Made by a program: the position numbers and the translations under genes. Source: Rodentibacter sp. Ppn85 (GTDB lineage Bacteria; Pseudomonadota; Gammaproteobacteria; Enterobacterales; Pasteurellaceae). Taken from it: DNA of 45,368 bases. The DNA is taken from positions 1 through 45,368 of the forward strand of contig NZ_MLHS01000046.1 of assembly GCF_001999335.1 (NCBI RefSeq). The letters run 5' to 3'. Of this stretch, positions 28,297-36,833 are shown piece after piece (within the stretch, counting starts at the first letter, position 1; each line of letters begins with the position of its first letter). Below the pieces are notes generated by a model. It had not been told where the DNA came from, ran no database searches, and saw only the letters and a program-made list of their open reading frames with translations.

Positions 28297-29223
28297 TTAG
28301 CTTAAATTTGATAATGAACGCATTACAAGATCAATGTCTCGATTTTCTAACTCTTGAATAATATGCAAATATGTTTTTTGCGTTGTCGTCATATTTGAAT
28401 GTCCCAATCTTCTGGCAACACTGGCAATAGAAACGCCGGCAAATAAAAGCAATGAAGCATGCGTATGGCGCAAACCATGCAATGAAATAATCGGAATATT
28501 CGCTTTTTTACATCGGCGTGTCAGAATGTCATTAACCGTAGAATTGAAAATCTTTTGTTTAACAAAAATAGGTTGATTTTCTGGTCTATTTTTAATTAAA
28601 TCGGAAAATTGAATAATCGTTTTCCAATCAAGCGGAATTTTACGTACAGAGGAACGGTTCTTTGTGGGTAAGAAACCGCCTCCTTCTTTATAATTCCACG
28701 TTTTATTAATTGATAATGTTTGATGTGAAAAATCAAAATCTTTTGGTGTGATCGCTAATGCTTCAGAAAAGCGCATTCCTGTTTTAGCAATCAATAAAAT
28801 AAACCAATCCCAATTAAGTTCCTTCGTTAAACTTAATTGTGTAATTAACATATGCAATTCAAATTGGTTTAAATATTTGGGCTTTTTTACACGTGGCGAC
28901 CGGCCTTTAATAATTGCCTTTCGAGTGGGATCTCTACCTAATAGTCCTTCATCAACGGCATCTAAGATAGCTCCTTTTAACTGATGATGAAAATCCATTG
29001 TAGTTTGTCGTTCATGATAACGAGCATAATCGTTGAGTAATTTTTGATAAGTAATGCGATTAAGATCACATAATAATAACTTAGGAATCAACCGTTTGAG
29101 CCATTCCAGTGTAAGCAGATATTTCGCCATCGTCACTTTTCTGATTGCCCCCTCTTTATAAATATGAATCCAATGTGAATAGTATTGATGGAATAGTTCT
29201 TGCTTTGAAGTTACCTCATTCAT
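28297..29223 (-). CDS. Tyrosine recombinase/integrase between the two hsdS cassettes
   Basis: The 308-residue protein (ATG at 29223 with TAGGAG upstream) is a phage-integrase-family recombinase. It has an N-terminal SAM-like DNA-binding part (about 1-100) and a catalytic domain with Arg in AKTGMRFSEAL, a Lys-bearing beta hairpin near NRSSVRKIPL, HGLRHTHASLLL (HxxR), GHSNMTTTQKTYLHI with His and the nucleophile Tyr. All catalytic residues are present, so it should be active. It starts 25 bp after the TRD2 cassette on the same strand and ends 12 bp from the stop of the plus-strand hsdS. I infer it inverts the hsdS cassettes. A longer reading from 29403 overlaps TRD2 and is rejected. Confidence 0.9.
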   Translation of the reverse strand: MNEVTSKQELFHQYYSHWIHIYKEGAIRKVTMAKYLLTLEWLKRLIPKLLLCDLNRITYQKLLNDYARYHERQTTMDFHHQLKGAILDAVDEGLLGRDPTRKAIIKGRSPRVKKPKYLNQFELHMLITQLSLTKELNWDWFILLIAKTGMRFSEALAITPKDFDFSHQTLSINKTWNYKEGGGFLPTKNRSSVRKIPLDWKTIIQFSDLIKNRPENQPIFVKQKIFNSTVNDILTRRCKKANIPIISLHGLRHTHASLLLFAGVSIASVARRLGHSNMTTTQKTYLHIIQELENRDIDLVMRSLSNLS

Positions 29224-29248
29224 AATGAATCTCCTATAAGAATATATT

Positions 29249-29332
29249 TCACTTACGCTGATGAATGGTGATATAGCGATCAAGTGCGGTGAAAAATGCG
29301 CCGATTTTTTGTTGTTCTTGGATTTGTGGAAT
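29249..29332 (-). repeat. Inner inverted repeat, right copy
   Basis: Right copy of the 84-bp inner repeat. One of its few differences creates a perfect uptake signal AAGTGCGGT (29282-29290), where the left copy has a one-base variant. Confidence 0.92.
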
Positions 29333-29747
29333 ACAAATTGGCATTTCAATAAAAAGAGAATCTTTAATGGCAAAACGATCTGCTCTTGCTCCGCTATCTC
29401 CATTTTCTTTCATAAACTTATGCCAAATTGAAGTATCAAAGAAGATTTCTAAAAAATTTTTCTCAATATTTCTTACACGAAAAACATAATAGAGTGGCGA
29501 CATTACGCCTGTTCGTCCTAATTTATTGCGTTTTACTGGTCCCACAGGAGCTAAATTTGAAATACGTGGGTTATATACAAAATCATCATTTTGAACAATA
29601 TAATAACTCGTCAGATTGGCTGAATTTGAAATATCTTTATCAAAAAAATCTCGCTGATTAATAACACCGAACTCAGCCGAATTTGTTAAAGTTTCGGTAT
29701 ATTGATTATTACTATTTTTTTCAGTCACTTTTTTAGATATTTCTTTT

Positions 29748-29769
29748 AACTTTCTCTGTTCCCAAGCGT
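29748..29769 (-). repeat. Outer inverted repeat, right copy
   Basis: Reverse complement of the left outer repeat: 16 identical bases, one mismatch, five more matches. Confidence 0.9.
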
Positions 29770-29976
29770 TAGTTTTTTATAAACAATCACTTACACATTT
29801 CCCCGCTTATATTGCTATTGCAAATAAAATGATGAAATTTTATTACACTATAAGACGGATAAACCGGCTGTACCAATACGAATTACTAAAATAAAGTGCG
29901 GTTAATATTTAAAACATTTTATATTCAATTGAGTTCTTCCTCTATGGTAAAATTTACAAAAATTTTGAGGCTTATT

Positions 29977-31581
29977 ATGATAACTTGGATTACCCCCTCT
30001 TTTCTTACACTCCTTGGCATATCGCTTTTTATTCTAATTGTTCTCGGTTTTTTGCTCGCTCGCCGCACGCGTGATTCCCAAGAATTACAACAAGATTTAA
30101 ATAAAACCAACCTTGATTTTAATCGACTTGCCGAACGCTTTGATTTGCTCAATCAACAAAAAAATCTTTTGGAACAACAAACCGTGAAAGCCCAAACAGA
30201 AAGTGAGGGGCTACAAGTTCGCTTGATCGAACGTGATGAAAAAATCGCCTATCTTTCTAGAGAATTGGATGAATCACAACTTCGTTATGAACAAATCGCT
30301 ACACAAATCACAGCATTAAAAGAACGTTTTGGCATAGCCTCGGCACAGGCGGAGAGTTTACAAAGCCAACTACAACAAAGCCAGAGCCACCTCTTGCGTA
30401 AAGAACAAGAGCAACAAAATTTAACAGAAAAATTGACCGCACTTTCACAAGAACTGACCAGTTTAAAAACCACTTTGGCGGAAAAAGAAAAACATTTTGC
30501 CGAACAACAACAAAATATTGAACAATCTAAACAACAACTTGAGATTGAATTTCAAAATCTCGCCAATCGTATTTTAGATGAAAAGAGCCGCTCTTTTAAT
30601 CAAACCAATCAAACCGCATTGGAAACGCTGCTCAAACCTTTTCGTGAGCAAATTGAAGGTTTTCAAAAACGTGTAAATGAAATTCACTCGGAATCATTAA
30701 AAGGCAATGCCGGTTTAGAGGCTGAAATCAAGAAAGTGCTGGAAATCGGGTTAAATATGTCGCAAGAAGCGAATAATTTAACCTCCGCGTTGAAAGGTGA
30801 AAAGAAAACCCTTGGAAATTGGGGTGAAGTGCAATTGGAACGGGCATTACAGCTCGCCGGCTTAGTTGAGAACGTCCATTACAGCGCACAAACCCATTTT
30901 AAAAATGAACAAGGCGGGCGTAATTACCCTGATTTTGTACTCAATTTACCCGATGATAAACATCTCATCATTGACAGTAAAATGTCTTTGATCGCCTATG
31001 AAAGTGCGGTCAATTCTGAAGATGATTTTGAGCGTGAGCGTCTGCTTCGAGAGCATATTAAAGCGTTGAAAAATCATATTGATGACCTGCACAAAAAAGA
31101 TTACAGCAACTTAATCGGTATGCGTAGCCCGAATTTTGTGTTGATGTTTATTGCCGTAGAACCGGCTTATATCGAAGCGTTAAAATTAGATCCCCATATT
31201 TTTAATTACGGCTATGAGAAAAATGTCATTATGGTGTCGCACACAACTCTTATGCCTATTTTGCGTACAGTTGCCAATTTGTGGCGTATTGAGCGAGGCA
31301 ATGCAGAAGCGAAAGAAATCGGTGAGAAAGCAGGGGAAATTTATAACCAAATTTGTTTAATCGCAGAACGTTTAAATAGACTGGGAAATACCCTTTCTAC
31401 TGTCAGCAACCAATATAATAGTACGGTTACTGCATTGGTAGGACAACAAGGCTTAATTGGTAAAGTGGAACGCTTTAAGGATTTATCCGCCAAAGCCAAT
31501 AAAATAATGCCGAATGTGGAAATGTTAAATAATGAGGTGGATTTAAGCCGTTTATCCCTCATAACTCAAGAAAAAAAATAG
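29977..31581 (+). CDS. rmuC: DNA recombination protein RmuC
   Basis: RmuC limits inversions between short inverted repeats in E. coli and is nuclease-like. From the ATG at 29977 (GAGG upstream) the protein has 534 residues; an earlier start at 29896 adds 27 atypical residues. It has one N-terminal membrane anchor (TPSFLTLLGISLFILIVLGF), a long Gln/Glu-rich coiled coil (about 35-210), and the conserved domain with GNWGEVQLERAL, YPDFVLNLPDDKHLIIDSKM and FMFIAVEP-like core. It follows the hsdS switch, an odd neighbour given its role, and a USS lies at 29895. Confidence 0.93.
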   Translation: MITWITPSFLTLLGISLFILIVLGFLLARRTRDSQELQQDLNKTNLDFNRLAERFDLLNQQKNLLEQQTVKAQTESEGLQVRLIERDEKIAYLSRELDESQLRYEQIATQITALKERFGIASAQAESLQSQLQQSQSHLLRKEQEQQNLTEKLTALSQELTSLKTTLAEKEKHFAEQQQNIEQSKQQLEIEFQNLANRILDEKSRSFNQTNQTALETLLKPFREQIEGFQKRVNEIHSESLKGNAGLEAEIKKVLEIGLNMSQEANNLTSALKGEKKTLGNWGEVQLERALQLAGLVENVHYSAQTHFKNEQGGRNYPDFVLNLPDDKHLIIDSKMSLIAYESAVNSEDDFERERLLREHIKALKNHIDDLHKKDYSNLIGMRSPNFVLMFIAVEPAYIEALKLDPHIFNYGYEKNVIMVSHTTLMPILRTVANLWRIERGNAEAKEIGEKAGEIYNQICLIAERLNRLGNTLSTVSNQYNSTVTALVGQQGLIGKVERFKDLSAKANKIMPNVEMLNNEVDLSRLSLITQEKK

Positions 31582-31662
31582 TCTGCACATTATTGCCATT
31601 TTCAAAAAAGCTGCTATTTTTCACAGTTTTTATTAGCGACACAACTTTATTTAGGAAACAAA

Positions 31663-32217
31663 ATGGAACAGCAAAAATCACCCGTCGATCCCTATTCCAA
31701 ATATAACGCCCAATCCAGCATACTCAGTAAAATTATTTTTACTAGCCGTTGGCTACAATTACCCATTTATTTAGGGCTAATTGTCGTACAAGGGATCTAT
31801 GCCTATAAATTTCTGAAATCCCTTTGGCATTTGATTATTAACGTCAATGAAATGAACTCCGAAACCATTATGTTAGCGGTACTTAATCTAATTGATGTAG
31901 TGATGATTGCCAATTTATTAGTGATGGTCACACTTGGCGGCTATGAAATTTTCGTGTCGAAATTAAAAACCCGCAATCATCCGGATCAACCGGAATGGAT
32001 GAGCCATGTCAATGCCACGGTGTTAAAAGTAAAACTTTCTATGTCAATCATCAGTATTTCATCGATTCACTTATTGCAAACCTTTGTTAATGCGTCAAAA
32101 ATCCCTGAAAAAACAATTATGTGGGAACTATTTCTTCACCTAGGTTTTCTTATATCCGCCATCGCTCTCGCCTATACGGATAAAATTCTATACAGCACCA
32201 GTCACAAAAACCACTAG
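31663..32217 (+). CDS. yqhA: UPF0114 (YqhA-family) membrane protein
   Basis: The 184-residue inner-membrane protein has about four hydrophobic segments (33-55, 70-95, 130-150, 155-175). [19 protein letters not shown] and [20 protein letters not shown] are typical of YqhA/UPF0114. Function is unknown. It lies 81 bp after rmuC and ends in a clear terminator. Confidence 0.88.
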   Translation: MEQQKSPVDPYSKYNAQSSILSKIIFTSRWLQLPIYLGLIVVQGIYAYKFLKSLWHLIINVNEMNSETIMLAVLNLIDVVMIANLLVMVTLGGYEIFVSKLKTRNHPDQPEWMSHVNATVLKVKLSMSIISISSIHLLQTFVNASKIPEKTIMWELFLHLGFLISAIALAYTDKILYSTSHKNH

Positions 32218-32242
32218 CAATAAGTTGTATTTCTCCTACAGA

Positions 32243-32270
32243 AACGCCAACTAAAAGTTGGCGTTTTTTT
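32243..32270 (+). terminator. Terminator after yqhA
   Basis: AACGCCAACT (32243-32252) pairs perfectly with AGTTGGCGTT (32256-32265) with a 3-nt loop, followed by a T run to 32270. Confidence 0.92.
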
Positions 32271-32298
32271 AGTTTGTATAAAATTATCTAAAATAACC

Positions 32299-32327
32299 TT
32301 GATACTGTACATCAATACAGTTAAAAT
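32299..32327 (+). promoter_or_regulatory. recA promoter with LexA (SOS) box in the spacer
   Basis: TTGATA (32299-32304) and TAAAAT (32322-32327) are 17 bp apart. The spacer holds CTGT-N8-ACAG (32305-32320), the exact LexA consensus ends, within TACTGTACATCAATACAGTT. LexA binding would block the promoter until DNA damage. Confidence 0.92.
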
Positions 32328-32358
32328 ACCTTAAATTTTGTTTAATGAGGAAAAATAA

Positions 32359-33468
32359 ATGGCATCACAAGACGAAAAAAAGAAAGGAAAAACAACGGCT
32401 ACAACGCCTGCGACAGCGGAAGAAAAACAAAAAGCCCTTGCAGCAGCACTGGGGCAAATTGAAAAACAATTCGGTAAAGGTTCCATTATGAAATTAGGGG
32501 ATAATCAAAAACTTGATGTGGAATCTATTTCTACCGGTTCTATCGGGCTTGATGTTGCTTTAGGTATCGGTGGTTTACCAATGGGGCGTATCGTTGAAAT
32601 CTTTGGCCCTGAATCTTCCGGTAAAACAACATTAACACTTTCAGTTATCGCTCAAGCTCAAAAAGCGGGTAAAACCTGTGCATTTATTGATGCCGAGCAT
32701 GCTTTAGATCCTATTTATGCGGCTAAATTAGGTGTTGATGTCAAAGAGTTATTAGTTTCTCAGCCGGATAACGGCGAACAAGCCCTTGAAATTTGTGATG
32801 CTTTGGTACGTTCCGGAGCAGTTGATGTGATTATTGTTGACTCTGTGGCGGCCCTAACGCCAAAAGCCGAAATTGAGGGAGAGATGGGAGACTCCCATAT
32901 GGGGTTACAAGCGCGTTTGATGTCCCAAGCCTTGCGTAAATTAACCGGGCAAATTAAAAATGCAAACTGCTTGGTTATATTTATTAACCAAATTCGGATG
33001 AAAATCGGGGTATCTTTTGGAAATCCTGAAACAACAACCGGCGGGAACGCACTAAAATTTTATGCATCGGTTCGTTTGGATATTCGTCGAATCGGGTCGG
33101 TAAAAGATGGTGAAAATGTTATTGGTAATGACACTAGAGTTAAAGTGGTTAAAAACAAATTAGCGCCCCCGTTCCGCCAAGTCGAATTCCAAATTCTTTA
33201 TGGAGAAGGCATTTCTAAAACCGGCGAATTAATCGAGCTTGGCGTTACACATAAATTGGTGAATAAATCCGGTGCTTGGTACTCTTACGATGGTGAGAAA
33301 ATTGGTCAAGGTAAGATAAATGCAATGAAATGGTTACTGGATAATCCTGACAAAGCGCAAGTATTAGAAAACAAATTGCGTGCCGAATTAGTTGCAAATC
33401 CTGATCAGGGTTTAGTCGCCGATACTGAACAAGCGGATGAGAAAGTAAGTTCAGAAGATGAGTTTTAA
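32359..33468 (+). CDS. recA: Recombinase RecA
   Basis: RecA forms filaments on single-stranded DNA for strand exchange and triggers LexA cleavage; it also serves natural transformation. The 369-residue protein has Walker [10 protein letters not shown], the [20 protein letters not shown] segment, and loop L2 near [17 protein letters not shown]. The N-terminus has a Lys/Thr-rich extension and the C-terminus is acidic. recX follows behind a hairpin. Confidence 0.99.
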   Translation: MASQDEKKKGKTTATTPATAEEKQKALAAALGQIEKQFGKGSIMKLGDNQKLDVESISTGSIGLDVALGIGGLPMGRIVEIFGPESSGKTTLTLSVIAQAQKAGKTCAFIDAEHALDPIYAAKLGVDVKELLVSQPDNGEQALEICDALVRSGAVDVIIVDSVAALTPKAEIEGEMGDSHMGLQARLMSQALRKLTGQIKNANCLVIFINQIRMKIGVSFGNPETTTGGNALKFYASVRLDIRRIGSVKDGENVIGNDTRVKVVKNKLAPPFRQVEFQILYGEGISKTGELIELGVTHKLVNKSGAWYSYDGEKIGQGKINAMKWLLDNPDKAQVLENKLRAELVANPDQGLVADTEQADEKVSSEDEF

Positions 33469-33490
33469 TTTATTTGCTATTTTAATTCTT

Positions 33491-33522
33491 AAAAGTGCGG
33501 TCAAAATTGACCGTACTTTTTT
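33491..33522 (+). terminator. USS-derived attenuating hairpin between recA and recX
   Basis: AAAAGTGCGGTCA and TGACCGTACTTTT form a 13-bp RNA stem with an AAAT loop and T run. The left arm is a perfect USS; the right has one base changed that still allows a G:U pair. recX starts 15 bp later, so partial termination would keep RecX far below RecA, as in E. coli. Confidence 0.8.
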
Positions 33523-33536
33523 CTAAAGGAGCTGTT

Positions 33537-33995
33537 ATGTCCTCTATTGCACTAGGTTATGTGGTTAATTTACTTGCTCGACGTGAATATAGTGAGTTTG
33601 AACTGCGCAATAAAATGCAAGAAAAAGCCTTTTCCGAATTAGAAATTGATGAAGTTATTGCTCACTGCCAACAAAAAAATTGGCAGAATGACAAACGTTT
33701 TGCGGAAAACTATTTACACTACCGGAGCCAACGAGGCTATGGTGAAAATAGAATCAGACAGGAATTAAAACATCTAAAGGGAATATCATCAGAGATTATC
33801 AATGAAGTATTAGCGGAATGTGATATAGATTGGTGTGAACTTGCTTTAACCGTTTTAAGTAAGAAATTCCCTAATTACAAGGAAAAGCATTCTCCAAAAG
33901 TAAAACAAAAAATTTGGAACTATATGCTTTCCCACGGTTTTTCTTCTGAACAATTTTCACACTTTATTGGGAATGAATCGGCATTTTTTGACTAA
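33537..33995 (+). CDS. recX: Regulatory protein RecX
   Basis: RecX binds RecA filaments and blocks their extension. From the ATG at 33537 (AAAGGA upstream) it has 152 residues with RecX repeats: LLARREYSEFELRNKM, then DKRFAENYLHYRSQRGYGEN-RIRQELK. A start at 33495 would cross the hairpin and is rejected. Confidence 0.95.
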   Translation: MSSIALGYVVNLLARREYSEFELRNKMQEKAFSELEIDEVIAHCQQKNWQNDKRFAENYLHYRSQRGYGENRIRQELKHLKGISSEIINEVLAECDIDWCELALTVLSKKFPNYKEKHSPKVKQKIWNYMLSHGFSSEQFSHFIGNESAFFD

Positions 33996-34027
33996 TCTAC
34001 ATTCATTTTGATATGAAGCGTCCGTTT

Positions 34028-35323
34028 CTATGCTTTTTCTATAGGGAGTGCAACTTTAAAGCAACTTCCCTTCCCTAATTCACTTTTTATTTCTAATTCC
34101 GCATTGTATTTTGCCAAAGCAAATTTTGTAATAGAAAGACCAAGCCCCGTTCCACCGGTTTGACGTGAGCGGGCATTATCAACACGATAAAAACGTTCTG
34201 TTAATCGAGGGATATGTTCTGCCGCAATACCTACGCCGGTATCGGTCACAGAAAAAAACGCCTTATCTCCCAGCTGGGTAAGCTGAATTGTAATCGTGCC
34301 TTTTTCCGGTGTATATCGAACCGCATTGAAAGTCATATTACTTAATGCGCTGTACAACTCAGGTTCCAATCCGTAAAAATTAATATTCGGTTCAATTTTT
34401 ACAATAAACTCATGCTTTTCTCGTGAAAAATTTTGTGTTGCTTCAACAACCTGATAAACCATTTTGGATAAATCAAAATATTGAAATTCTCCGGCGGTAG
34501 ACTGTCCGCGTTCTAAACGAGACAGCGTCAGTAAATCCGATAAAAGATTTAACATTCGCTGCCCTTCTTTTTGCATTAAACCTAAGAACTGTTGACGCTG
34601 TTCAATAGGTAAATCGGGCATATCCGATAATGTTTCTATAAAACCGTTAATCACGGTAAGTGGCGTTCGTAACTCGTGGGAAACATTAGCAACAAAGGCA
34701 ATTTGAGCATCATCTAATTGTTCTTCTTGAGTAATATCTTGCGTTATCAACAATTCGCTATTTTGATAAAAAGGTTGGCGACTGATCCGTAAAATCCGCT
34801 TGAAATAATTTCCGTTAGGTAGGCTAACTTTTAATGTAAGAGGCTCATTTTCCAGTTTCTTTTGTAGAAATTGTTGGAATTCAGGTAAACGAATGAGATT
34901 TTGCAGGATACCTTTGAGATCATTTTCATAGTTCAGATTAAGATGTTTGCAAGCAAGAGGATTAAACCACTCAATACGACCTTCGGTTAAAATAACAATG
35001 CCACTAGGAATAGCCTCTATAACTTGATTAAAACGATCTAAAGAAACGGAAAGTTCCTTTTTACGTTTTATACTGGCTTTCCGTAAAGATAAAATCTTCT
35101 CAAAAATATGTCCCCAAAGTCCAAAACCCTGTATCGCATTTTCCTGATCGTTCAACCAACGAATTAAGCGGACTAAATAAAATAGCTGAATACTTATCCA
35201 TCCCAACAATACAATATTAACTGAAATCCACATCATTTCCGTACCGGCAATTAAATAACCCACTCCGGCAGTACAAAATAGAGTGAGCATTAATCTGAAT
35301 AAGGTCGGAAAAAATAATTTCAT
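34028..35323 (-). CDS. phoR: Phosphate regulon sensor histidine kinase PhoR
   Basis: PhoR phosphorylates PhoB when phosphate is low, under control of PstSCAB and PhoU. The 431-residue protein has two N-terminal membrane helices (about 8-50), a PAS domain (about 95-190), HisKA with FVANVSHELRTPLTVINGF, and HATPase with N box NMTFNAVRYTPEKG, G1 DTGVGI and G2 GTGLGLSI. Its ATG shares an A with the phoB stop (TAATG), coupling the two. Confidence 0.96.
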   Translation of the reverse strand: MKLFFPTLFRLMLTLFCTAGVGYLIAGTEMMWISVNIVLLGWISIQLFYLVRLIRWLNDQENAIQGFGLWGHIFEKILSLRKASIKRKKELSVSLDRFNQVIEAIPSGIVILTEGRIEWFNPLACKHLNLNYENDLKGILQNLIRLPEFQQFLQKKLENEPLTLKVSLPNGNYFKRILRISRQPFYQNSELLITQDITQEEQLDDAQIAFVANVSHELRTPLTVINGFIETLSDMPDLPIEQRQQFLGLMQKEGQRMLNLLSDLLTLSRLERGQSTAGEFQYFDLSKMVYQVVEATQNFSREKHEFIVKIEPNINFYGLEPELYSALSNMTFNAVRYTPEKGTITIQLTQLGDKAFFSVTDTGVGIAAEHIPRLTERFYRVDNARSRQTGGTGLGLSITKFALAKYNAELEIKSELGKGSCFKVALPIEKA

Positions 35324-36018
35324 TATTCTTCTTCCGCATTGAAACGATAACCGGAACCTCGTACGGTTTGTAATAGACCTTCTAATCGCCCCGGTTCAAG
35401 GGCCTGGCGTAAACGACGGATATGCACATCAATAGTTCTCTCTTCCATAAAAACGTGATCACCCCAAACAAAATCAAGGAGTTGTGTGCGGCTATATAGA
35501 CGATTTGGGTGAGTCATAAAGAAGTGAAGTAATTTAAATTCGGTTGCCCCTAAGTTTAACCTAATATTATTGCCAATCACAATTTTATTAACCGGATCTA
35601 AGCTTAATCCTTTAATATTGATCGTTTGATCCGTTTTATGGGGATGGTGGCGACGTAAAAAAGCGTTGACCCGCGCCACCAATTCTCTTGGAGAAAAAGG
35701 CTTGGTAACATAATCGTCGGCACCAATATTTAAACCTTTTTCCTTATCTAATTCATCACTACGCGCGGTTAATAAGATAATAGGTAAACTTTCCGTACGC
35801 TTCATTGAACGCAATTCTTTGGTAAATTCAACACCAGAAACACCAGGCAGCATCCAGTCCAATAAAATAAGATGAGGGAGTTGCTCATTAATGTGTTGCC
35901 TTGCTTGTGGTACATTTTCCGCTGTACGTACCTCAAAACCGGCTTGTTCTAAGATAAATTTAATTAATGTAACAATAGACTCTTCGTCTTCAACCACTAA
36001 AATATTTGCTTTTGGCAT
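35323..36018 (-). CDS. phoB: Phosphate regulon response regulator PhoB
   Basis: PhoB activates Pho-box promoters. The 231-residue protein has a receiver domain (phospho-acceptor Asp54 in ILLDWMLPG, Asp11 and Lys in YVTKPFSP) and an OmpR-type winged helix with RTIDVHIRRLRQAL and VRGSGYRF. It lies 50 bp after pstB with a lone USS in the gap, so it is probably read with the pst genes. Confidence 0.97.
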   Translation of the reverse strand: MPKANILVVEDEESIVTLIKFILEQAGFEVRTAENVPQARQHINEQLPHLILLDWMLPGVSGVEFTKELRSMKRTESLPIILLTARSDELDKEKGLNIGADDYVTKPFSPRELVARVNAFLRRHHPHKTDQTINIKGLSLDPVNKIVIGNNIRLNLGATEFKLLHFFMTHPNRLYSRTQLLDFVWGDHVFMEERTIDVHIRRLRQALEPGRLEGLLQTVRGSGYRFNAEEE

Positions 36019-36068
36019 AGTCTACTCCCTGGATTTTTCTGAAAAGTGCGGTTAAATTTAGAGCCGTT

Positions 36069-36824
36069 TTAACCGAATTTACCTGTAATATAATCCTCGG
36101 TTTCTTTACGTTTCGGTTTAGTAAAGATCTGTTTGGTATCACCGATCTCGATAAGCTCGCCAAGATACATATAAGCCGTCATATCAGAGACCCGTGCCGC
36201 TTGTTGCATATTATGGGTTACAATTGCAATAGTATAGTCATTTTTAAGTTCTGTAATCAACTCTTCAATATAAGCCGTTGATATAGGGTCAAGAGCGGAT
36301 GTGGGTTCGTCAAGTAATAATACTTCGGGCTGACAAGCTATGGCTCGAGCAATACATAAACGTTGTTGTTGTCCACCGGAAAGAGAATTACCGGATTGTT
36401 TCAATTTATCTTTCACTTCTGTCCACAAGGCAGATTTTTTTAATGCCCATTCCACTCGGTCATCTAAATCGCTTTTGCTGAGTTTCTCATATAGTTTTAC
36501 ACCAAAAGTCACATTATCATAAATGGACATTGGGAAGGGGGTTGGTTTTTGGAAAACCATTCCAACTTTAGCTCGTAATAAGTTAACATCAACATCCGCA
36601 TCAAGAATATTTTTGTTATCCAATAATAATTGACCTTCCGCACGCATATTAGGATAAAGATCGTACATACGGTTAAATATGCGCAACAAAGTGGATTTAC
36701 CACAGCCGGAAGGACCGATAAAAGCCGTAACTTTTTTTTCTAAAATATCCACATTAATATTTTTTAATGCGTGGAAATGCCCATAGTAAAAATTTAAATT
36801 TTGGGTTGAGATTTTGGTTTTCAT
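36069..36824 (-). CDS. pstB: Phosphate ABC importer ATP-binding protein
   Basis: PstB is the ATPase of the PstSCAB phosphate importer. Walker A is [14 protein letters not shown], the signature [14 protein letters not shown], Walker [14 protein letters not shown]. Three ATG codons lie in a row; the third (36824) has the best distance from AAGGA, giving 251 residues. It follows pstA at once. Confidence 0.97.
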   Translation of the reverse strand: MKTKISTQNLNFYYGHFHALKNINVDILEKKVTAFIGPSGCGKSTLLRIFNRMYDLYPNMRAEGQLLLDNKNILDADVDVNLLRAKVGMVFQKPTPFPMSIYDNVTFGVKLYEKLSKSDLDDRVEWALKKSALWTEVKDKLKQSGNSLSGGQQQRLCIARAIACQPEVLLLDEPTSALDPISTAYIEELITELKNDYTIAIVTHNMQQAARVSDMTAYMYLGELIEIGDTKQIFTKPKRKETEDYITGKFG

Positions 36825-36833
36825 CATCATTCC

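Larger units (their letters stand above)
27758..29769. other. Putative invertible hsdS segment with recombinase
   Basis: The segment is bounded by outer inverted repeats (27758-27779 / 29748-29769) and contains TRD1 on plus, a tyrosine recombinase on minus, and TRD2 on minus, with long inner inverted repeats at the 3' ends of both TRDs. Inversion at the outer repeats would place TRD2 in frame after the only start (MNNEKRLAPKLRFPEFTD) and silence TRD1. This layout is that of known phase-variable type I systems; the act of inversion is inferred. Confidence 0.75.
29249..29776 (-). pseudogene. Silent hsdS target-recognition cassette without start
   Basis: On the minus strand an open frame runs from just after a TAA (29777-29779) to TGA at 29249. 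It begins KTNAWEQRKLKEISKK, continues with a second target-recognition domain (TETLTNSAEFGVINQRDFFD, NPRISNLAPVGPVKRNKLGR, SGARADRF), and ends QEQQKIGAFFTALDRYITI-HQRK. It lacks the N-terminal MNN...FTD part and a ribosome-binding site; a GTG at 29728 is unlikely to be used. The domain differs strongly from that of the plus-strand hsdS between the repeats, so it would give another DNA specificity. I read it as a storage cassette of the inversion switch. Confidence 0.85.

Noticed and set aside
29224-29403. N-terminal extension of the recombinase to 29403
   Set aside because: It runs through the hsdS cassette in another frame; the ATG at 29223 has a proper ribosome-binding site and family-like start.
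22741-29776. Prophage or integrative element because of the integrase
   Set aside because: No phage structural genes, no tRNA attachment site and no direct repeats at the borders; the integrase lies exactly between inverted hsdS cassettes.
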